Shown here: piece after piece, positions 55,701-64,000 of the stretch
Numbering within the stretch: position 1 is the first letter of the stretch
Layout: every line of letters starts with the position of its first letter
NCBI GenBank assembly: GCA_948144175.1
Contig: CANXME010000501.1
Coordinates: 1,240,001-1,304,000 of the forward strand
Length of the DNA: 64,000 nt
From: Closterium sp. NIES-65
Taxonomy: Eukaryota; Streptophyta; Zygnematophyceae; Desmidiales; Closteriaceae
Reading direction: 5' to 3'
Notes under the pieces: model-generated
Seen by the model: only the letters and a program-made list of their open reading frames with translations
What the model was told of the DNA's origin: nothing
Database searches by the model: none
Program-made: the position numbers and the translations under genes

Positions 55701-58264
55701 AGAATGGGAGGGTTGGGGCTGTCGTGGTGGTTTGGAATGGTACACAGGAGCCGCGCGTAACGAGGCGACGCGTGAGAGGTGGGAGGGGGGTGACGTGGCA
55801 TGGGGTGGGAGGGTGTGACGTGGCACGTGGGGCTGGTTGTTGGTGGACGTGGCGGATGCAGGAGGGTGTGACGTGGCACGTGGGGCTGGTTGTTGGTGGA
55901 CGTGGCGGATGCAGGAGGGTGTGACGTGGCGGAAGGTGAGGGTTGGGGAAGACGTGGCGGATGCAGGTGGGTGTGACGTGGGGGAAGGTGAGGGTTGGGG
56001 ATGACGTGGCACCCTACAAGGGTACACGTGAGCGGCGCATGACAAAGCGAGGCGTTTCAGGTGGGTGGGGGGTGACGTCGCTCTTGGTGGGGGTGTGACG
56101 TGGCAAGTAGGGCGGGTTGTTGGCGGATGCAAAAGGGTGTGGCGTGGCGGCATGTGAGGGTTGGGCCTGACGTGGCGGTTTGGAATGGTACACAGGAGCG
56201 GCCACTGACGAGGCGACGCGTGTCAGGTGGGTGGGGGGGTGACGTGGCATGGGATGGGAGGGTGTGACGTGGCACGTGGGGCTGGTTGTTGGTAGACGTG
56301 GCGGATGCAGGAGGGTGTGACGTGGCACGTGGGGCTGGTTGGTGGACGTGGCGGATGCAGGAGGGTGTGACGTGGCGGAAGGTGAGGGTTGGGGATGACG
56401 TGGCGGATGCAGGTGGGTGTGACGTGGGGGAAGGTGAGGGTTGGGGATGACGTGGCACCCTACAAGGGTACACGTGAGCGGCGCATGACGAAGCGAGGCG
56501 TTTCAGGTGGGTGGGGGGTGACGTCGCTCTTGGTGGGGGTGTGACGTGGCAAGTAGGGCGGGTTGTTGGCGGATGCAAAAGGGTGTGACGTGGCAGCATG
56601 TGAGGGTTGGGGCTGACGTGGCGGTTTGGAATGGTACACAGGAGCGGCCACTGACGAGGCGACGCGTGTCAGGTGGGTGGGGGGGTGACGTGGCATGGGA
56701 TGGGAGGGTGTGACGTGGCACGTGGGGCTGGTTGTTGGTGGACGTGGCGGATGCAGGAGGGTGTGATGTGGCACGTGGGGCTGGTTGGTGGACGTGGCAG
56801 ATGCAGGAGGGTCTGACGTGGCGGAAGGTGAGGGTTGGGGATGACGTGGCGGATGCAGGTGGGTGTGACGTGGCAGCATGTGAGGGTTGGGGATGACGTG
56901 GCGGTTAGAAAAGGTACACGTGACAACTGCGCATGACGAAGCGAGGCGTGTCAGGTGGGTGGGGGGTGACGTGGCTTGTGGTAGGGAGGTGTGACGTGGC
57001 AGAATGGGCCGGGTTGTTGGTGGACGTGTCGGATGGCGCAGGGTGTGACGTGGCAAGTTCACACAGTGTTGCTAGTCACAATCCCATGGTCACGCGGCCA
57101 CCCACATAACTGCTGGTTTCTCTCTCCCATGTCGTGTTGTATACCTTACACCACTGTGCAGAACAAAGCCTACTTAGTGTGCTCTCAGCTCATGTTTCTG
57201 AACCCGCCGGAGAAAATACAGTACTACCCTGCACCGGAGGAAGTGTTCGAAGCGTTCTCTGTCCACTTGTCTGCAGAAGGGCTCGAGGCAATGAAGCTGC
57301 TGTGGTTGCACAATGACAAGTCAACCATGGGAGTCTTCAACCACCAGCTGTCCTCAACAAGGTCAACTATCAACTCCACCCTCAGGCCAGCAAAATACAC
57401 CGGCATGGGCCTTGCTGATTACAGCCATCTCGTGGATAGCCTGCCCACTGAGCTACACCCAACGACCTGGTTCGATGACGTTCAACTCATAGCCGAGTAC
57501 AGAGATGGTATGTGCAACTCGAAAACACAATATGCCCTACCATATGCCAGTTGGCAGCTACATATCACCGTGCGATGTGGCTCACCCTGACACTCATCCC
57601 CCCACTTGATTTCTCTACAAAACCCTTTCCAACCCATACCCTCCCTGCCAAAAAACAGAACAGTGGGCCCTCAACTGGCACTTTGACAAGGCCACCGGGA
57701 CGCCCTTCAGCAACCCCTTGTTCGCTTATGCGTTCAAGATCTCCTTCAAGAGGGGCGGGGCGGTGTTCACCAAGTTCAAGAGCCGCATGGTGGCATGGGG
57801 CCTGTTTTCGGTAAGGATGTAGATATGTGTTTGTACCCCCATGCCTCATCCCCTTAACCCCTTGCCTGTACTTCAACCCTAATCCCTGGTCGATTAGGCC
57901 TTTGCAGTTACGTAGATAGTGACGACTGCATCACCGCTTTCAGTTGCCTCATTTACCCGTAACCTACCCTCCTCATAAACCACCCACCCAACCCTACTAC
58001 ACCACATTGCAGATCGAATGGCCCCTTCTGCAGGATAAGCGTCGCAAGCGAATCAGTAGCCAGCCAGAGCAGAACAGGCCAGACTACCAGGAGTGGTGCG
58101 AAAAGGTCAAACAGATGATCCATTTTGCTGTCGTGGAGCGGAGGATCCCCCACGATCCGGCTATGGGTGCGTTCGTCTTTCCGAACAAGTTCCTCATCGA
58201 CGACGGCGACCTTGGAGATGTCGTCCTTGCCCACCGGGCGCTTTCAAGGCCCGCCAATGCGTAG
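52711..58264 (+). CDS. Second gene of transposon I: Glu-rich nuclear-type protein of unknown function, 6 exons
   Basis: Exons 52711-54340, 54438-54470, 54609-55288, 57162-57507, 57659-57810 and 58013-58264 join with agreeing phases and GT-AG borders to about 1,030 codons. Residues 1-290 are Lys/Arg/Ala-rich with many basic clusters that could be nuclear signals. Then comes an acidic region (about 290-430) with three near-pure Glu runs coded by GAG repeats, then another basic region. The third exon is Pro/Ser-rich with a helix (EEFQALRSEMYAMFAQLGL). The last three exons encode a compact, domain-like part (about 250 residues: YYPAPEEVFEAFSVHLS, WALNWHFDKATGTPFSNP, DYQEWCEKVKQMIHFAVVERRI). I do not recognise a family. 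The position suggests an accessory transposition factor or a captured host gene. Confidence 0.75.
53699..53982 (+). repeat. GAG/GGA trinucleotide microsatellite coding poly-Glu
   Basis: About 280 bp, almost only GAG codons, in three runs split by short Gly-Asp and Ala-Ser pieces. The antisense frames (poly-Ser, poly-Pro, poly-Leu) are composition artefacts. Confidence 0.95.
55289..57161 (+). repeat. G-rich minisatellite intron with about 40 GACGTGGC motifs
   Basis: Intron of the Glu-rich gene. About 1.7 kb consist of interspersed units of 25-55 bp, nearly all starting (T)GACGTGGC followed by variants such as GGATGCAGGAGGGTG, ACGTGGGGCTGG or AAGTAGGGCGGG. A longer block (from about 55,920 to 56,330) is repeated at about 56,340-56,760. 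Confidence 0.9.
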
Positions 58265-58618
58265 GCTATTTGACCTGGTGCTAAGACTGATTGTTGCTAG
58301 CATGCTGAATAATGGTTCTTGTAAACCGCAATAATAAATGCAATTTTGAAATCCCCAAAATCCAAAATGAACAAAAACAGAATTTAGTATTGAATAAATT
58401 GGTCACGAATTTGCAACAAAATGGATTGCGTCGGAATGTCATCCGGAAAAGCTCGCGTGCCAAATTGGAACTTGAACCGAGCCAAGCCTTGTCGCGAGAT
58501 GTGTCTCGGAGCTCCTATCAAATGACTCCAACCGTCGGTCCAATTGGCTACGGATTTTTTTACGCGAAGACAATCGAAATCAAAATTCGACCAAACTTGG
58601 CATAGGGTTTTTGTGATG
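58265..58618. other. Right subterminal region of transposon I
   Basis: AT-richer, no gene. Ends in the right inverted repeat (58603-58618). Likely 3' UTR of the Glu-rich gene plus transposase-binding sequence. Confidence 0.6.
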
Positions 58619-58914
58619 TAGAGGGCGGCTCGAGGGGCAGTAAGGGCGGCCAATAGGGGCCACAAAGGCGGCTCAAGGTGCTACTCGGGTTAGGAGCTAA
58701 GCGCGCTCCGGGCAGGAAAAAAAAGTTCGTGGTGGGCCCTAGGCAGTATTCCCACTCGGGAACCTGCTCTGTTACCATGACGAGAAGTGAGAATGGAATG
58801 AATGAACTATGAAACAGTTGGGTACAAGTACTAACCCTAATTGGGTTGTACCCCTTATGGGCTACCCCACTACAGCCTACACAAATGTATAAGCTATAAT
58901 GTTCTGACAAAAGA

Positions 58915-61900
58915 TGGCGCGAATTTGAAACGTCACGACCGGCCGGCATCAGGGGAAATCGCCGAGGCGAATGGAGGCTCCGCGAAAAAAGACTCTGCAC
59001 CGACCGGGAAACTCTAGCTGAACACCCACGAAAGTAAGAATTCGTTAAAAGTATCCTATAAAGATGCTCTAACGAAGAATATTGCTTCTCGTGATTTACA
59101 AGCCTTCAAAAAATTCAGGGGAGGTCTAGAGGCCAAGAAAAAGCCTTTAGAAATTATTCAGGTACCTGAGAAGTTGGGCAAAGTACTACGGAGCGTAGAA
59201 AAGGGTCGTGCGTTCTGTGGAGTTAATATTCTCTCCCCGCAGCACAGTGTTAAGGCTCCCCGTTGCCGACAGGTGAAGCCTACACAGCTGCCAAGGCTTA
59301 GAGGAGACATCCAGGCTCAGGAGAAATTTTACAAGCCTCGGAAAAATCCTCCTACCCCCCAGGTGAAGTTGGAAAGCGCTGAGTCAGGTATAGGAAAAAG
59401 GGAAGGTATTAAGTTTTATGTACCATATGATCCTATTAACGAGACCCTCTTTGGCTACTCAGCGCAGCAGAAACCACTACTCCTCGAGGTGTTATGCAAT
59501 GGGCGACGCCTCCAGGCACTGGTGGACAGCGGTGCATCTCACTCGGTGTGTGACCGCGGAGCATTGGAGAAAATTGGAGAGAAGGCGGAGGAGACCCAGT
59601 TTTCAGCAACCATGGTGGACGGTACAAAGCTTCCTATCCACGGCGAAGCATCATTGCAGCTGCATATAGGTGCGTTGAGGTGGAAGCCGAAGCTACCAGT
59701 CACCAACATCAAAGGATTAGATTTTATCTTGGGGCGAGATTTCCTGAAGCGGTTCAACCCCGAGATCGATTGGGTCAACAGCAAGGTTTGCATCTACAAC
59801 AACGGGAAGCGGATAGCACTGCGAAGCTGGACGGATATAGGGGACGTACCTGAACCGACACTGGCACGGTTCGAACAGACGGTGTACGAGAGTAACACGG
59901 GTTACCTAGCACTGGTTATGGCAGCAGCAGAGGAGGAGAAGCCGAGTTTCGAGCTACCTGGAGCAGTGAAGGAGGTCTTGGAGCAGTACAAGGATATAAT
60001 GCCCGACGATCTACCTGCAAGCGTATCTCCAGCACGCACCCACGAGCACGAGATCGTGGAGGAACCAAGTGCAAAACCCGTCTCACGTGCACCATACCGA
60101 CTGAGTCCGACTGAACTGACAGACATGAAAAAACAGATAGAGTATCTACTAGACAGACAACTGATCCGCCCATCCACCTCTCCCTACGGCGCACCAGTTC
60201 TCTTCACTCCAAAACCAGACGGCAGTCTACGGATGTGCATCGACTACCGCGCACTGAACAAACAGACAATAAAAAACAAATATCCCATACCGCGCACAGA
60301 CGACCTACTCGATCAACTGCGTGGAGCAACAATATTTTTGAATCTGGACCTACGATCGGGTTACTAGCAGATCAAGATGGCGGACAACTCGATCCACAAG
60401 ACGGCGTTCCGTACCTGATACGGCTCCTACAAATACTTGGTGATGCCGTTCGGACTCTGCAACGCACCAGCAACGTTTCAGGTGGAGATGAATCACATCT
60501 TACGACCCCTGCTGGACGAGTGTGTGGTGGTGTACCTGGACGACATTCTCATCTACTCCAAGAACATGAAGGAGCACGTGGAGCATCTACGGAAGGTGTT
60601 CGAGATCCTGCGGAAAAACAAGTTCTACGTGAAGCTGTCGAAGAGCGACTTCGCCCTGAAGAAGGTGCAGTTTCTCGGGCACATGGTGAGTGCCGAGGGC
60701 GTACAAGTGGACCCGCGGAAGATCGAAGCCGTCAAGAAGTGGAAAGTATCGGAGAACGTGAAGGAGTTACAGCAGTTCCTAGGCTTCGCCAACTACTACA
60801 ACAGGTTCGTGCCGCAGTACGCTAAGATAGCAGCGCCACTGACCGACCTACTGAAAAAGGATACGCCCTACAAATGGGATACCCCTCATCAGCAAGCCAT
60901 GGAGCAGCTACAGACAGCACTGACTACAGCGCCAGTACTAATCTTGCCGGATCCAGACAAAGACTACGTGGTGGAAGCAGACGCTAGTGACCAAGCAGTC
61001 GGAGCAGTACTGATGCAGGATCACGGACGCGGTTTGCAGCCCATCGCCTACCTCAGTAAGAAGCTACACGGAGCAGAACTGAACTACCCCATCCATGACA
61101 AGGAAGCCTTAGCGATAGTCATAGCCTTCAAGGCGTGGAGGTGTTACCTAGAGGGAGCCAAGACTACCGTCTATACTGACCACTGCAGTCTCAAATACCT
61201 GAAGTCGCAGCCGACGCTCTCACGACGACAGGTGCGGTGGGTGGACTTTCTGGAAACTCACTTCCACTACGACATCGTCTACAAGCCCGGGCTACACAAC
61301 AAGGCAGACGCGTTGAGCCGCCCCGGACATGTAGCAGGCATCCAGCTCGACGGGATGAACACTCTGCTCAAGGGTCCATTCCAACATGGATACTCCGTGG
61401 ACGCAGAGATTGCTACAGCACAGACCAAGAAGCTGTTACAGTGGGAGAAAGACTTTGCTGTAAGGAAGGGTTCAAGAAAGATATGGGTACCGAATTACGC
61501 CCCGCTACGGCAGATCCTATAGGAGGAGTTTCACGACGTACCTAACGCGGGACATTTCGGGAGCAACAAGACGTTAGCAGGGATAGAAAAGTATTACTAC
61601 TGGCCCGGGATGGCAGCAGACGTGCAGCAGTTCGTCACCTCTTGCGACACGTGCCAGCGGATGAAGAGCAGCAATCAGAAAAAAGCAGGGTTAATTCAGC
61701 CTCTACCCCTACCGGAGCAGCCATGGCAGGTCGTTAGCCTCGACTTTATCACAGGACTTCCTTCGACCTCACGGGGGCACGATTCCATCCTCGTAGTCAT
61801 CGATAAGTTCTCCAAAATGGGTCACTTCATACCGACCAACGCCACAGCTACAGCTGAAGCAACTGCTCGCCTCTTCTTCGACCGCATCATCACCATCCAC

Positions 61901-62803
61901 GGCATCCCCGCTACACTCATCTCAGACAGAGACCCAAAATTCACCAGTAAGTTCTGGAGGGAGCTCATGGGACTGTTGGGGACAAAGCTTGCAATGTCTT
62001 CAGCATACCACCCCCAGACTGACGGACAGACAAAGCGACTCAATCAAGTGGTTGAACAGTTACTGCGCACAGCTTGCAAGGACGACGTCAGCCACTGGGA
62101 CACACAGTTACCGACCCTAGAGTTTGCTTACAACAACGCATCACATGCGGCCACAGGGAAAACTCCTTTGTTCCTGAGTTACGGACGGGAACCACTCACA
62201 CCACAGCAGCCAACTACACCGGCACACGTCCAAGCCGCACATGACTTCGTCACCACCATGCAGCAGCTATGGGAGAAGACTCAGCGACGTCTCACCACAA
62301 TGCAGAACTCCCAGAAGCAGAATGCCGATCGTCAGCGACGTGATCACTCAGTAGCAGTCGGAGATCAGGTGCTTCTTGACACGCGCAACTTGAACCTGTC
62401 TCACCTCCCATCCAAACTCCGGCCTCGCTTCTGTGGTCCTTTTCTCGTTGAGGCACAGGTGACACCAGTTACATTCCGGTTGCGCTTACCAGATACATGG
62501 AGGCTTCACAACGCTTTCCATGTGCAGCTACCGAAGCCCTACAAGGACCCCAACCAACAGTTCAAAAAACAACAGCTTCCGCCACCTCCACCTGTTCTTG
62601 TGCAAGATGAACCCGAGTACGAGATAGAGCGCGTTCTCTCTCATCGGCGCCGCGGCGGCAAGACCCTCGAGTTCCTGATACGCTGGAAGGGATACGACCC
62701 CACTGAGGACATTTGGGTTGCAGAAGCTGATATGAGCAACGCACGCCGTGCTCTCAAGGACTATCTTGTCAAGCAGGGTGTATCTCACGCCACCCAGCTT
62801 TGA
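58915..62803 (+). pseudogene. Gypsy-E pol: protease, RT, RNase H, integrase, chromodomain
   Basis: One frame throughout. Protease [12 protein letters not shown] (59,518-59,553); RT from about 60,100 with [27 protein letters not shown] and YLDDILIYS; RNase H with VEADASDQAVGAVL, HDKEALAIV, YTDHCSLKYL and NKADALSR; integrase with HFGSNKTLAGIEKYYYWPG, CDTCQRMKSSNQ, SLDFITGLP, SDRDPKFTS and HPQTDGQTKRLNQ; chromodomain LEFLIRWKGYDPTEDIW at about 62,670-62,720. The integrase has TK where TE is usual, so the catalytic Glu seems replaced by Lys. Four in-frame stops: 59015, 60365 (Trp position), 60416 (Arg position), 61520 (Gln position). The final stop TGA (62801) runs into the polypurine tract. Confidence 0.92.
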
Positions 62804-62813
62804 GGGGGGGACG
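62801..62813 (+). other. Polypurine tract of gypsy-E
   Basis: TGAGGGGGGGACG directly before the 3' LTR; its first three bases are the pol stop codon. Confidence 0.85.
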
Positions 62814-64000
62814 TGTGAGAGTACGACGGCTTATGCCAGCTATGCTTGCTTGCCTTTACTGTTGTGCCAACACATAACAGTGGCACGGTCATCGCACTCC
62901 CATTCGGCCTACAAGCCTGCTCAGCTTCTGGAATTTTTTGGGGAGGTTGTTCAACATGTGTTCTTCAAACCCTCAAAGTTTCAGAGTTTTTGAAGCAGTT
63001 ACCAAGGCGTGACAACATTTTATGTTTCAAGACTTATGGCATCCCGGAAGTGTGTGTTACTCCTTTTTGGTAACACCCGAGTTCACCATTTCGGCTGCTG
63101 ACTCGTCTACCAAGCTCTGATTGGTCGGAAATTCGGTCTGGCAGTTCTATTTCCCGTTGTGCAGGTGTTCACCAAGTTTCAGAACGATCCAACATGTGAG
63201 CATTGCGTGACAGCTGCCGAAATGCACTGTTCCGTAGTCATGGTGCACTGTTGGCAGCATTTCCCTTGCCACCCTTTCATTGTTGTCATGCCAATGGTGC
63301 AGGGACAGAGAATGAGACAAGAAGTACAGGTGGTCAAGTGGGACTCTACAGCCCTCCTTTTGAGAAGTGGGGTCTTCCTGGAACCAGCTTGCAAGAGGGT
63401 GCAAGTGGGAAGACAAGCTGACTCATGGTTGGCTTAACTCACAATTGGTTGCCTTGAGTACAGCTCTGAACATCCATGTGTGATTGGCTTTGCTGACCTA
63501 GCTAGGACGTTTCCCATCTTTCTCTAGCCTTTCTCCCCTAGGACTCAACATTCTCTGAGTTCCCAGGATGACCCAACCCCTTCTGAGTCCCCTAGGCAAT
63601 GTTGTACTCACCTCTTCCTTGCATCAATGAGACTACACGTGTTTTTCAGCCGAGCTTACGTTTTCGTTCACTGCGTAGTGCACACACCTCTGATAATAGC
63701 AAGTTATATACCGTTGGAAAGCAGACACCTAAGGCTAACCGCTGTCCAAGTTTCAACCTCGTATGGTTTTGGAGCTGTTCGTGACGGCGTTTTGAACAGA
63801 GGCGGTTTGAAGACGTCAGATTCTGCTTAGGGGGTTTCATGGGCATCCGCGACCTCTAAGTGGACTCTTGACTATAACATTTACTTTATCATGCTATTTC
63901 TAGCATAGGATAATTATATGCATGCATGAATTGCTTGATTTCCTAGGCTAGGTGCTTTCCTATATTTTATTATAGTTATAGCACCGAGCTAGGTTGCGTG
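62814..64000 (+). repeat. 3' LTR of gypsy-E, interrupted and cut by the window end
   Basis: Starts TGTGAGAGTACGACGGC like the 5' LTR. Own bases are 62814-62859 and 63885-64000, corresponding to about the first 162 of 388 bp of the 5' LTR, with one difference (AAG/AGG near 63,990). Confidence 0.92.
62860..63879. mobile_element. 1,020-bp solo LTR inside the gypsy-E 3' LTR
   Basis: Starts TGTTGTGCC and ends CTATAACA, flanked by the 5-bp duplication TTTAC (62855-62859 and 63880-63884); removing it restores the gypsy-E LTR exactly. No coding sequence, primer site or second LTR. The parent family is not otherwise in the window. Orientation unknown. Confidence 0.87.

Larger units (their letters stand above)
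38267..58618. mobile_element. Transposon I: 20-kb Plavaka-like DNA transposon
   Basis: Bounded by short inverted repeats with TA on both sides, sitting cleanly in the GC-rich leader of copia-H. Contents: transposase gene (minus, 42535-38548), a spacer with a 178-bp tandem array now split by copia-J, a divergent second gene (plus, 52711-58264), and AT-richer ends. Without copia-J it is about 12.9 kb. Two divergent genes, one transposase and one accessory, recall CACTA/EnSpm-type elements, to which the Plavaka group is related. The superfamily call rests on the transposase; family TIR and target-site rules are not known to me well enough to confirm it. Confidence 0.8.
31150..58909 (-). mobile_element. 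Copia-H: Ty1/copia element split by transposon I
   Basis: 132-bp LTRs at 31150-31281 and 58778-58909 are identical. Target duplication AAAGA is at 31145-31149 and 58910-58914. The 27.8-kb span is 7.4 kb of copia-H plus 20.4 kb of transposon I inserted in its leader. The leader next to the 5' LTR (58621-58777) matches that of copia-J (GGTGGGCCCTA, CCTGCTCTG). The primer site TGGTAACAGAGCAGG touches the LTR at 58777. Confidence 0.95.
14902..64000 (+). mobile_element. Gypsy-E: Ty3/gypsy chromovirus spread over the whole right side by nested insertions
   Basis: The 5' LTR (14902-15289) and the start of the 3' LTR (62814 onward) are alike except for one base in the about 160 bp visible. Own pieces in order: 5' LTR, leader and gag start to 15,936; gag end 23,392-23,885; 31,051-31,149; pol 58,915-62,803; 3' LTR. 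Removing gypsy-F, copia-G and copia-H with their target duplications rejoins the reading frames. Own length without inserts is about 6 kb plus LTRs. Confidence 0.93.

Noticed and set aside
55406-57062. Minus-strand Pro/His/Thr-rich frames over the intron minisatellite
   Set aside because: Low-complexity readings of the repeat on the opposite strand; the plus-strand exons on both sides splice across it in phase.
38257-58628. 8-bp target duplication for transposon I, as in some KDZ-type elements
   Set aside because: The eight flanking bases on the two sides do not match; only TA repeats at both ends.

Overview
The window is eukaryotic nuclear DNA, most likely from a streptophyte (charophyte-grade) green alga. 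The evidence is a plant-type, intron-rich peroxisomal copper amine oxidase gene, GT-AG introns, Ty1/copia and Ty3/gypsy elements with plant-like initiator-Met tRNA primer sites, and a gypsy element carrying a cytosine-5 DNA methyltransferase, a combination reported before from charophytes and dinoflagellates. The lineage is inferred; species cannot be named from the sequence.

Positions 1-10,031 are the only clearly host part. A copper amine oxidase gene (minus strand, 756-8,813) can be followed exon by exon with matching splice phases to a predicted 762-residue protein ending in the peroxisomal signal Ser-Lys-Leu. Around at least seven of its exons the introns hold extra, partial, tandem copies of the neighbouring exon with its splice site; one such copy has grown into a long GGAT microsatellite.

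From 10,032 to the end everything is nested transposable elements. Gypsy-A (minus, 10,032 onward) contains TRIM-B (10,334-11,941), a tiny SMART-like element C (12,537-12,878) and TRIM-D (14,082 onward). Gypsy-E (plus, 5' LTR 14,902-15,289, 3' LTR from 62,814) sits in TRIM-D and spans the rest of the window. Its gag and pol are split by gypsy-F (minus, 15,937-23,387), copia-G (minus, 23,886-31,045) and copia-H (minus, 31,150-58,909); its 3' LTR is split by a 1,020-bp solo LTR (62,860-63,879). Copia-H is itself split by a 20-kb terminal-inverted-repeat DNA transposon I (38,267-58,618), which has a complete 11-exon Plavaka-like transposase gene, a divergent second gene for a roughly 1,030-residue Glu-rich protein of unknown function, and between them a 178-bp tandem array into which intact copia-J (43,746-51,216) has jumped. 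Nearly all junctions are supported by target-site duplications, and several by restored reading frames.

The most notable system is gypsy-F, whose pol has the order protease, C5-cytosine methyltransferase, reverse transcriptase, RNase H, integrase. Other points of note are transposon I with its accessory gene, the exon-copying pattern in the amine oxidase gene, and nonsense codons in the dead elements that look like cytosine-deamination products.
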